A stretch of 64,000 bases of DNA, taken from positions 70,711,889 to 70,775,888 of the forward strand of contig NC_134023.1 in NCBI RefSeq assembly GCF_040712315.1, given 5' to 3'. The DNA is from Castanea sativa. Lineage: Eukaryota > Streptophyta > Magnoliopsida > Fagales > Fagaceae. Under the pieces are notes generated by a model. It saw nothing but the letters and a program-made list of their open reading frames with translations, searched no databases and was not told the DNA's origin. Position numbers and translations under genes: made by a program. The stretch's first letter is position 1; the number at the start of each line of letters is the position of its first letter. Positions 43,454-53,793 of this stretch are shown here, piece after piece.

Positions 43454-46023
43454 TTAGTGATTTCCACGATGGGGTACATGAAGTTTTTGTTGTGTTCCAC
43501 AACGTGGAGGATGCCTATTTACTTGTTGAGGGTACCTTCGTGCTTGCACAGGACTATTCCCCATGCGCCTTGGCTGTGTTCTAATATCAAAATCTGTTTG
43601 ATAATTACCACCTTCATCACTTTCATTATCTGATGACACCTCCATATCTTCTGCATCTTCTGCATCTTCCACACTATCCTCATTGGAGGCATCTTCCTCA
43701 GAGTCTGTTACAGAGGCCTCTTCCTCAGAGTTCGGAGCACATGCCCATGTATTTGGTGGTGCGTAGAAATCACCAACATAAGGGGATGGTTGGGAAGGTT
43801 GTTCATAACTAAAGTGGCTATCTTGGCCATAATTGTATTGCCCAGAATAGTATGGAGGTGGCGATGGATGATAAGAGGGAGGTGTTGAACTAGGCTGGGA
43901 ATAGTGGTCATAACTAAACAAACTCTCTAATCCTTATCCTATAGAAGTGGATAATCCAATCTGTTGATATAAAGACATACAATACTCGTTGACATTAATT
44001 GGATTATACTCATTGAAGGTAGTAGGCTCATTATGGGCAGATGTGGATGGCCCAGCTTAGGTAGAGGTGGATGGTCCAGCTTGGGTAGACGTGGATGGTC
44101 TAGCTTCATCATTTTTGCGTTGTCTACCCTGTCTTCCTTGGTGCCTCTGTCATCACCCAAAGTGTGTCACCCTCTCAGTAGCGACGGAGGAAATATCTAC
44201 TTCCATCGATAACTTCACTCGAGTAAGGCCCTCTACTATTGCCGAAAAGACTTGTTGTGCAGTCATGTCAGCCCTCCCTTGGTTTGCAATAGCCGAAGTT
44301 AACATATTATTAATTTCCGTTTGCTGCCACATCAAAAGAAAAAAAATTATAAGTGCAGTATTATTGAAAATGCTAAAATAATAATTTGTTATCAATATTA
44401 GTGCAGTATTGAAAATGCTAATTAATAACCTGGTACATATGGGCAGCCGCCTCTGGTGTCGTAAATAAGTGGCCATATTGGTGGTACCATGTTGTGTAGT
44501 CCACATCTAAATGAAAATTTTCATCCCCAATTATATTTTGAGCTCGCTCGTGCCAAAGTCGGTAGTAATGTGCATGATGCCTACACCAATCAACACCAGC
44601 CTTTCCTGTCAACTTTACACAATGCACAGATTTATCAAAATTGTCAGTAGGCCACTTTGGACATCTTTGTAACAATCCAAATTGTCGCATGACTCTCTCT
44701 GGATGGTAATACTCAACAATTTGGAAACATAGCAATGACGCTGTTATAAGCCATATATGTTTTCCTACAAGACACCACGGATGCAAATAATTGTCGTATG
44801 GTGTCCAAATAACCTGCGATTTCAATTACAATAACTATGTTATAATCGATCAAGACAATAATATAACTAGTAAATTAACTATTGATGCATTGTGACAACA
44901 TATATTACCTGATCCTTATTATGTGTATCACGATTAGAACGGTACGCAGGTAGAACATGCGTTGGTGTGTGAGTATAAGTTCTCCTGGTATCCCACCTAT
45001 ACATAATTAATGATTGCCACTGATTTTAGGGTTTGGAAGTATCAAGGATAAACGCTACAGTATACAATATTGTATAGAAATAGAAAGTAAATATTATACC
45101 TGCAACCGTATGGTTCGTCACCATTTAAATTTATTGGAATTATTGGAATTGGGGTCAGATATGGAAGATGCTCTCATGCCTATAATTGTAATATGAAAAC
45201 AAGACCTGCAACCTCCGTGGTTTTTTTAATAGAAGCAGTACACAACTTTTTATAAAGGAAAGCAAGTGTGGCACTACCCCAGCTATATTACCCAACTACA
45301 CCAAAGTTCGCTAACAGATTGAGAAAGCAGCAATGCAATTTATTTTGGCTCTTATTTCCAAATAGTAAAGCCAAGACCTGGAACATGTATGCCCTAGCAT
45401 ACTGTTGGGTTGTTACAGCATTGGCACCCTCTGGTAGGTTTAAGAATGTATTCCTAACCCATGTTATTTTAGGGCTACCATATGTCAATGCAGTTTCAGG
45501 TGGTGTCACTCCAAATAAATTCTGACAAACTAGTCCCCATTCCATAGGTAATTCCCATTCCACGGCACACTGCATTGCCATCAATAGGCAATCCTATAAT
45601 GATTGCTATATCTTGTAAAGTGATCGACATTTCACAATTTGGTAGGTGAAATGTATGGGTTTCAGATTGCCACCGCTCCACCAAAGAAGTGATAAGACTC
45701 CAGTCAATATCTATATGTGGTAGGCGGGTAACACGGTATAGTCTACATTGATACAAATATGGGGTGATATGCTCGCCTAACTGCCGGGGGGGTGCAAACC
45801 GTTGGAGTCGCACTCGTAACGTGGAAACCTGAATTTTTTAAAAAAATGTACAATGTTATATTGCTAATGTTGAAATTATTTTCATGTAAATTGAATAATT
45901 GTAGATATTATTAGGATATTAATAAATTTGGATCTCGCAACGTACATTGCCTTCCATTGCATCATTAGAGATGTGATATTGTTGTTGGGTTGGCAGAGAA
46001 TGATCGAATGACCCATGCTCCAT
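43454..46023 (-). pseudogene. Plant mobile domain (MAIN-like) pseudogene, five exons
   Basis: Exons with GT..AG borders: 46023-45946 (ATG at 46023), 45828-45100, 44996-44909, 44813-44430 and 44323-43454. Exon 2 has the PMD signature: PHIDIDWSLITSLVERW, THTFHLPNCEMSITLQDIA, LFGVTPPETAL and QQYARAYMFQ. Exon 4 continues it with VIWTPYDNY, YYHPERVMRQFG and HLDVDYTTWYHQYGHLF. Exon 5 is a low-complexity Pro/Tyr-rich then acidic tail. PMD proteins occur as host MAIN-like genes and inside transposons. Breaks are a frameshift near 45550 and seven stops (45288, 45180, 45174, 44153, 44150, 44057, 43934), each one C-to-T or G-to-A step from a sense codon. No transposase or terminal repeats are seen beside it. 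Confidence 0.85.
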
Positions 46024-46832
46024 TTCAAATATATCCTACATTAAATACTACAATGAGTTAAACCATATCTGAAGATGCGTTTTCACAGTATCTTTAATAT
46101 ATAAATACTAAGATTAAAAAATTACAATATCTGAAAGTACATTTTTTACAAATCATCTATATAAAAAATTACAAACTAAGCAAATAATTTCCAATTAAAT
46201 TAGAGGTTGAGAAGCTTACTACAATTGTAATACGAAGTGAAGGAATGTAAGAATTATAGAGTGATGCTTGCAAGAAAAGAAAGAAAGAAAAAAAAAAAAC
46301 ATAATCAGATCATCATAAATATCTTCTAAGAACAAAAGAACAATAATAAAATATAATAACATTAATATAACCATACATAAAGCATATAATTAATTTTTAT
46401 GTCAACTAAACTTTAAAGAAAACGAAAACCAAATGTACGATTTATTGTACTAAATAAAAAAAAATACACATACATATCTTTATTATAAATCAACAAACAT
46501 ATTATGCAATATATTTTTTTCCAAATAATGATGTAATAACTGATAATAACAAAGTAAAATTGACTATAAAAATATCACAATAATATAATTTATTACAATT
46601 TTTGTGGTCATATACTACTAATAATAATAACAATAAATAATATTAAATAATTTCAAAATTAACAAAACATATACGTAAATTTAATTAGATAGAGAGTTGA
46701 GATGCTTACGATAATTGTGATACCAACTAAAAGAATAAGAATTATAGAGTGATACTTGCAAAAAAGAAAAAGAAAAACACAATTAGATAATAATAAATAA
46801 ACACAAAATAACAACAATACTAAAAATGTTTG
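46024..46832. other. AT-rich, no gene; diverged direct repeat
   Basis: About 46200-46310 and 46685-46790 share ATTATAGAGTGAT(G/A)CTTGCAA and a following A/G-rich run. No coding sequence is supported. Confidence 0.5.
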
Positions 46833-47408
46833 TGATGTGGGATGAAAACGCTCAAACCGTCCCTGGACGGTCATCACCTCGGCAGCCGTCCAGGAGTTAT
46901 CCTCAGGACGAGGGTAACTGACGAGGCCGTCCAGAGGATGATAGCGAAGCTACATCCTTCGTCCGAGGGATGCGCGCGGCCTGCAGGACGAAAGAATTAC
47001 TGGACGAGGAGATTATACTTAGAAGAATCTCCGAATATAATGTGACAATCCCTTATCCCACGCATAACCATCAGGTATCCGTTGTGAAGTAGAAGTGTAA
47101 CTCCTAAACGGTTATGGCAGTTACGTTTAATCCTCCTTGAATCCAGGAGAGGTCCCAATTTCAATAACCGCTCATGAAGGCACTATATAAAGCCTGATTC
47201 AGACAAGGCAAAGGTATGTGAATTTTACTCCAGAAAAGTTGGAACTCCATAAACATAGTAAGAAAAACTAACTTTACCATCGGAGGGTTTTCGGCCGGCA
47301 GCCCCGGTCGCCTTTGATCCATTTTTTCTTTTTCTTCAAGCCGCAGAGAGAACAAGTGGTCCTATCCAGTCCGAAGCATCCAGCCTACTGATCTTCTTTG
47401 CATCATCA
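46833..47408 (+). repeat. TE-D 5' LTR
   Basis: 576 bp. It lacks about 56 bp present in the 3' LTR after GCGGCCTGC / GCACGGCCTGC. The TATA box TATATAAAG is at about 47181-47189. Confidence 0.93.
47181..47189 (+). promoter_or_regulatory. TE-D LTR TATA box
   Basis: CACTATATAAAGCCTG in the 5' LTR, repeated in the 3' LTR at about 56743. The likely transcription start is about 30 bp further on. Confidence 0.75.
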
Positions 47409-47410
47409 GT

Positions 47411-47428
47411 TGGCGCCGTCTGTGGGAA
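47411..47428 (+). other. TE-D primer-binding site
   Basis: TGGCGCCGTCTGTGGGAA two bases after the LTR. It differs from the initiator-Met type used by TE-A and TE-B. I do not assign the tRNA. Confidence 0.75.
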
Positions 47429-47457
47429 CAGTTATTCTATCCCAGACAAAAGGCTGA

Positions 47458-48966
47458 ATGGTTCGAACAAGATCAAGGGCTACCAGCCCAGGCCACCAGG
47501 AGAGTAGGGATGCTTCCAGCAATCCCCTTCGCGATCGCAGATCAGCGCCTGTAATGCAACCGCCTTCTATTCAGCACATACAATCCATGACTGCCGCTGT
47601 GGCAGAACTGACACGTCAGAACCAAGAGTTGAACAAAGAGATCAACCTCAGGAGGCAGCGTCAAGGACAAATGGAGGGAATGGCCCCAAGTCAGGAAGGA
47701 GGAGGGGAAAATGTAGAGTTCGAAGATCAAACAAGGGGTATCGCTTCAAGAAGGGTGCCGCACTTGGAAAAAGAAATGGACCAGATGAGAAAAGCCATGG
47801 ATGAAATGAGGGAAAACATGAGGCGAGCAAACCCAGTAGATGATATGGTCCACCGAACGGACTCCCCTTTCACAGCTTCCATCAACAGTCACCCTCTACC
47901 CCCGAAATTCAAATGCCTTCTTTAGACTCGTACGATGGAAATCGCGACCCTTGCGATCACATTGCAACTTTCAAGACGACCATGCACCTACAGGGGGTCC
48001 CAGACGAGATCATGTGCAGAGCTTTTCCTACCACACTCAAGGGACCAGCGCGAGTGTGGTTCAGTAAGATCCCCCCAAACTCAGTGGGATCATTTGAAGA
48101 ACTGAGTAAACTATTTGTCAACAACTTCATTGGAGGACAGCGTCACAAACGCTCCTCCTCCAGCCTGCTGACTATAGAGCAAGGGGACAATGAGAGTTTG
48201 CGATCTTTTATTACTCGGTTTAACAGAGAAGCCTTAACGGTGGACGAGATGGATGACAAGCTATTGCTGGCCGCTTTCCACAATGAGGTCAATTCTGACT
48301 TGTTCATTCATAAGCTCTACGAGTAGGAACCACAAACTATGGTCGAGCTTGTCCATTCGACCCAGAATTTTATGAATGCTGAAGACGCCATCATAGCCAA
48401 GAAAAGAAAAAGGGCAGAGCGCTTGGAAGTGGGCCACCATCGCTATCCGGACCAGGGACCTCGTCCAAAGAAAGTTCGGGTAGACGAGAGAAAAGATAAG
48501 GATGGTAAGAAGGCCAGTTCCTCCGCGAGGAATCAACAATACATGCCCCTGACTATGCCATTAGAGCAGGTTCTTATGCAGATCAAGGATGATCCGTCCT
48601 TGAAGTGGCCGGACAAAATGAAGGGAGACCCCAACAAGCATAATAGGAGCAAGTACTGTCGTTTTCACAGGGACCATGGGCATGATACAGACGAGTGCTT
48701 TGACTTGAAGCAGCAGATAGAAAATCTCATTAGACAGGGAAAATTGAGGAACTTCCTTGGACGAGACCAGAGAGATGAGAAAATGAAGGCCAAGGTGGAA
48801 GAATCATCACGTCCCCCACTAGGAGAAATAAGGGTAATCATAGGAGGAAGCTCGACGGCGCAGTCGTCCAAGTCAAGGAAGACATACCTGAAGGTGGTGC
48901 AGAATATCCAACAGTCTGGACGACCTCCTAGGACGAGGGAGGTAGAACAACAGGCTGTTACTTTCA
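47458..48966 (+). pseudogene. TE-D gag, broken
   Basis: The ATG at 47458 opens 155 codons (MVRTRSRATSPGHQ) with a coiled coil of KEMDQMRKAMDEMRENM type. One base is missing in an A run at about 47908, so the capsid part is read in another frame from 47913: DGNRDPCDHIATFKT, RVWFSKIPPNSVGSFEEL, TRFNREALTVDEMDDK. It meets a TAG after HKLYE (about 48325). The open frame from 48339 continues with the C-terminal CRFHRDHGHDTDECFDLKQQ block (Cys/His pattern), usual in Tat-group gag. Confidence 0.88.
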
Positions 48967-49480
48967 CGGACGAGGAGGCAAGACGAATTCACCACTCACA
49001 CGATGACGCGATAGTCATCACCCTACTCATCTCTGACTACACGACCAGGAGGGTATTGATAGACAATGGCAGCTCTGCAGACATTCTCTACTACCCCGCG
49101 TTCCAACAAATGAGGCTAGGACGGGATCAGCTTCGACCAGTAAATTCGCTGTTGGTAGGATTCAGAGGAATGAAGGTGCAACCTGTCGGCACCATCACGT
49201 TGCCAGTGGTCGTCGGAACGTATCCGCAGCAGATAACCAAGGAGGTGAATTTCCTTGTTGTTGATTGTGCATCGTCATACAATGCGATTATTGGAAGGCC
49301 AACTTTGAACAGCTGGAAAGCGGTAACCTCTACCTACCACCTGTCCATCAAATTTTCGACCGAGCACGGAGTAGGCCAGGTACAAGGAGACCAGCTGGTT
49401 GCCAGAGAATGCTACTTAGCTATGCTGGCCATGGACGAGCACATGCAGGCGATGAGTATAGACGGAAGAAGGGTCGTGGC
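48967..49480 (+). pseudogene. TE-D protease region (within the open 48339-49925 frame)
   Basis: The active site reads VLIDNGSSADILYYPAF: DNG instead of the usual DTG/DSG, as commonly seen in Tat-group elements, followed by GTYPQQITKEVNFLVVD and YNAIIGRPTLNSWKAV. It lies in frame with the gag end and the reverse transcriptase start. Confidence 0.83.
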
Positions 49481-50480
49481 TGAGCCCACTGAAGCATTAA
49501 AGGACGTCCCTTTGGACGATAACCAGCCCGAGAAGTCTACCAGAGTTGGGGCGAGCATGGAAGAGGGGGCAAAGCATGCTTTGATTCGGTTTCTGAAGAA
49601 AAACCTCGATGTCTTTGCATGGAGTCATGAGGACATGCCTAGCATTGATCCGAGCATCATTACCCATAGCCTGAACGTGTGTCCCTATTCGAAACCAATG
49701 CGTCAGAAGAGAAGAGTTTTCGCTCCCGAGCGAGACAATGCCATTAAGGAAGAGGTACAGAAGTTGGTCGCTGCGAAGTTTATTCGAGAAGTTCATTACC
49801 CAGACTGGTTGGCGAACGTAGTCATGGTCAAGAAAGCCAATGACAAGTGGCGGATGTGCGTGGACTTCACTGATCTAAACAAAGCTTGCCCCAAGGATAG
49901 CTACCCATTGCCGCGCATTGACTAGTTAGTGGACTCGATGGCAGGTCACAGGATACTTAGCTTCATGGACGCTTTCTCAGGGTATAACCAGATTCAGATG
50001 AATGAAGCGGATCAGGAGAAGACCTCATTCGTCACGAGCCAAGGGCTGTATTGCTACAAGGTTATGCCCTTCGGTTTGAAGAACACGGGAGCGACATACC
50101 AAAGGCTGGTTAACCATATGTTCCGTCCTCAAATCGGGCGAAATGTGGAGGTTTATGTGGACGACATGCTGGTGAAGAGCCAGGACAAGGATAAACATCT
50201 TGACGACCTTTAAGAGACTTTTGATACGTTGCGACGGTACCGCATGAAATTAAATCCGAGCAAGTGTGCTTTCGGGGTTTCATCGAGTAAGTTCTTGGGG
50301 TTTATGGTGTCGCACAGAGGAATTGAGGCGAATCCGGATAAAATCCAGGCGATACTGAACATGAAGCCACCGAAAAATATCAAGGAAGTCCAGTCTCTTA
50401 CTGGACGAGTTGCCGCCCTCAACAGGTTTGTATCGAAAGCCACTGACAAATATTTACCATTCTTTAAGGTCCTTAGGAAG
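49481..50480 (+). pseudogene. TE-D reverse transcriptase, two stops
   Basis: Opens with FAWSHEDMPSIDP, then WRMCVDFTDLNKACPKDSYPLPRID and a TAG (49923-49925). It resumes with [29 protein letters not shown] and the catalytic [14 protein letters not shown] at about 50211 follows HLDDL, then MKLNPSKCAFGVSSSKFLG. The YVDD box is intact. Confidence 0.88.
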
Positions 50481-51440
50481 GCTTTTGAATGGACGGACGA
50501 GTGTCAAAAGGCCTTCCAAGACTTGAAGACGTATCTAATGACGGCACCACTGTTGAGTCCGTCTGTACCTGGGGAAGAGTTGTACTTGTACTTGGCAGTG
50601 TCCCCACACACAGTAAGCTCAGCGTTAGTCAGAGAAGAGGGAAGAGTCCAGAAGTCGGTCTATTACACAAGCCACGCGATGAGAGGGGCAGAAGGATGAT
50701 ACCCGATGATGGAAAAACTAGCCTTCGCATTAATCACGGCTTCCAGGAAGCTGAGACATTATTTCCAGGCACACGTCATCAACGTCCTGACAGACCATCC
50801 CATAAAAAAGGCGATGAGCAAATTGGAGGCTGCTGGACGGCTAGTACAGTGGGCTGTTGAGCTCAGCGAGTTTGATGTCAGGTACCTCCCGAGGAGCACA
50901 ATAAAAGCGCAAGCGTTGGTAGATTTCATTGCAGAATTCACCCCCAGTCAGGACGACCTGAACAAGGACGAAGGAAATGAAATGTGGGTGGTTAATGTAG
51001 ACAGATCGTCCACACTGTATGCAGGAGGGATTTGAATTGTACTGAAGTCCCCAGAGGGTGACAAGCTGGAGTATGCGGCCCGTCTGCAGTATCCAACTAC
51101 CAACAACGAGGCTAAGTACGAGGCTCTACTCAAGGGGTTGGAATTGGCCAAGTCCTTAGGGGCGGAGTCGTTAACAATCAGAGGAGACTTTCAACTGGTC
51201 ATTAACCAAGTAAATGGGATGTGTGATGTCAAGGAGGATCGAATGAATAAGTACCTTAACAAAGTGAAACGCCTTGCCCGAAAATTTTCAGCCATAAGTT
51301 TTATTCAACTTCCCAGGGAGGAGAATGCGGAAGCAGACGCTTTGGTGAAAGCCGCCTCGGCAGGGGTCATAGACAAGTTTGGCGACATCCAATACATGCC
51401 GAGCATAGACATCCCTGACATACAGCAGATAGGGGGAGGA
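50481..51440 (+). pseudogene. TE-D RNase H and second (archaeal-type) RNase H
   Basis: The first RNase H (to about 50940) has YLYLAVSPHTVSSALV, MEKLAFALITASRKLRHYFQ and LVDFIAEF, with a TGA after GAEG. The second starts at about 50990 (MWVVNVDRSS), with a TGA after AGGI, and continues TTNNEAKYEALLKGLELAKSLGA, IRGDFQLVINQVNG and REENAEADALVKAAS. Two RNase H domains in a row mark the Tat group. The first catalytic Asp of the second domain sits in NVDRSS. Confidence 0.85.
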
Positions 51441-52682
51441 GAGAATTGGATGAGTCCGATAATAATTTACCTCAAGGATGGGAGGCTTCCAGAGGACAAG
51501 GATGAGGCAAGAAAGTTAAGGGTCAGGTCGGCCAAGTATGTCCTCATTAATGAGGTGTTGTACAAGCGAGGCTTTTCCCAACCCTACTTAAGATGCTTGG
51601 CTCCTGACAAGTCAAACTATGTTCTAAGGGAAGTTCATGAAGGATCGTGTGGAAATCATTCAGGGGCAAGGTCCCTTATCCATAAGGTCGTCTGTGCCGG
51701 CTACTGTAGGCGAACAATGCAGGCAGACGCTAAAGCCTATGTCAAGGTATGTGACCGATGCCAGCGTTATAGCAATGTGCCTAGACAGCCGTCAGAATAC
51801 CAGACCCCAATGACGGCCCCATGGCCCTTCGCACAGTGGGGCCTGGATATCCTGGGTCCTTTCCCCATAGGAATCTGGCAGATGAAGTTTTTGGTGGTAG
51901 GAATAGATTACTTTACCAAGTGGGTAAAAGCCGAGCCTCTTGCAGCAATCACTCAGGAAAATGTGAAAAATTTTGTGTGGAAGAATATTCTATGCAGGTT
52001 CGGGGTACCCAGGGTGTTAGTATCCGACAACGGACGTCAATTTGACAACGCACCCTTCACGGATTTTTGCAATCATTTCGGGATCAAGAATCATTATTCC
52101 TCACCCTCCCATCCACAGGCAAACGGACAAGCAGAAGTAGCAAACCGATCCCTGCTGAAAATCATCAAGACTCGGCTCGAGGGGGCGAAAGAGATAGGGC
52201 CAGACGAGCTACCGGGTGTTCTTTGGGCCTATAGGACGACCGCACGAACTCCAATAGGAGAGACTCCTTTTAAACTAGCCTATGGGAGTGAAGCTGTCAT
52301 ACCAGCGGAGGTCCATATGGCAAGTTACCAAGTGATGGAGTACCAGGAGAAAGACAACGGGGAACAACTTCGCCTTGACCTCGATCTTGTTGATGAGGTA
52401 AGAATGGATGCGGAGCAAAGGACGGCAAGGTACAAAAATCTCATGGCTAGACAGCATGACGCCATGGTAAAGCCCAGACGGTTCGGTGTAGGGGACCTTG
52501 TCCTCAAAAGGGTCTCCTTGGCGACCAGGAACCCAGCTCATGGAAAACTGGGACCCAATTGGGAAGGACCCTACAGGGTAATCAACTGCAAAAGGCAGGG
52601 GTCCTACTACCTGGAAGCCCTAGACAGGCGGAAGTTAGAGCATCCTTGGAACGTGGAACATCTGCGAAGGTACTATCAGTGA
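51441..52682 (+). pseudogene. TE-D integrase (open, in a broken pol)
   Basis: Part of the 514-codon open frame 51138-52682. Zinc finger: HEGSCGNHSG with CDRCQRY. Core: Asp in QWGLDILGPFP, Asp in VLVSDNGRQFD and Glu in ANGQAEVANRSLL, a full DDE set. The C-terminus has FGVGDLVLKRV and LGPNWEGPYRVI and ends at TGA 52680-52682. No chromodomain follows, as expected outside the chromoviruses. It is the best kept domain of this element. Confidence 0.88.
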
Positions 52683-53793
52683 TGAGCGGGGACGAGGGAA
52701 GTCAGTGGCAAAATTACAGTTGTGATTTGCGTGTTTGCTTATATTTACTTTTGCTTGTTTGCTTATATTTACTTTTGCTTTTACTACTATTATGGTGTGT
52801 TATGAATAAAAGTGCGCTAGTTCTTAAACTTTTGCACTACTTACAGATTAGCATATGAAAGGCGATGCTATGTACTTGAGTATCTTAATAAGGCACTAGC
52901 TTATAAGCATGTGCCAAGTTTGTGAACAATGTTCATGTAATAATATGGTGTGGATTTCTTATGTATTTGAATTCCAGTTTCCCTGATAATATCCACGGAC
53001 GAGGCAAAATCCTTAGACAAGTAAAATCTCGGGACGAAGGCAAACTCGTCTAGGATTTCCTTCAAATGAGGATAAAGCAAAGAAAAAATGACAAGGCATG
53101 CTCGTCCAAAGCTTTCCTCTAAAAAGGATAAAGCGAGAGAAAGAAGCCAAGGACTGCTCGTCCAAAGCTTTCCTCTAAAAAAGATAAGGCGAGAGAAAGA
53201 AGCCAATGACTGCTCGTCCAAAGCTTTCCTCTAAAAAGGATAAAGCGAGAGAAGGAAGCCAAGGACTGCCTTCTCGTCCAAAGCTTTCCTAAAAAGAAAA
53301 AAAAAGAAAAGAGGGATAAAGCAAAAGGAAAAAGTCCAAGGCCCACTCGTCTAAGAAAGAAAAGAGCCTTAAGGTATCACATTCCAGAGACGAGCACTCG
53401 TCAAGACGAGAAAGGACACGCTATAAACTTCTTTCGAGAAGGCGAATAATAATTGCCTAAAGGACAAGCCAAAGTAACGCAGTCATCAGTCCTAAGTGGG
53501 TCGTCCGTAAAAAGATTGTAGACGGTCATTCAACGCTTAGAGCATTGTTTAAAAGTCAATGATATAAATGATAACAAACAAAGAAGATATTCTTTAATTT
53601 GAAAAGGGTAGACGGCCACCGTCCAAAAACCCTCATAAAATAAGCAGTAAAAGACATTGTTCATAAGCTCGTCTAGAACACTCTGGACGAGGAAATTGTA
53701 CTTGAATAACATCTCAAATTCTTAAATACATTTAAAAAAAAAAAAGAAAGCTAAGTGACAATGATGATTGGTTAAGAAATAGAAACATCTTCT
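52683..53793. other. TE-D 3' region between pol and the antisense gene
   Basis: Non-coding. A direct duplication of TTTGCTTATATTTACTTTTG lies at about 52735-52775, a 58-bp minisatellite follows (53095-53345), and scattered GGACGAG/CTCGTCC motifs occur throughout. Confidence 0.7.
53095..53345. repeat. TE-D 58-bp tandem repeat, about four units
   Basis: Units start CTCGTCCAAAGCTTTCCT at about 53100, 53158, 53215 and 53274, each followed by an AAGGATAAAGCGAGAGA block. The short minus-strand frames here only translate the repeat. Confidence 0.88.

Noticed and set aside
43708..44160. Alternative frames rich in His/Pro/Leu
   Set aside because: Out-of-frame readings of exon 5 of the PMD pseudogene. 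The exon frame is set by the splice junctions and the 43921-43454 reading.
52901..53346. Minus-strand frames with repeated SLASFSRL segments
   Set aside because: Direct translation of the 58-bp TE-D repeat.
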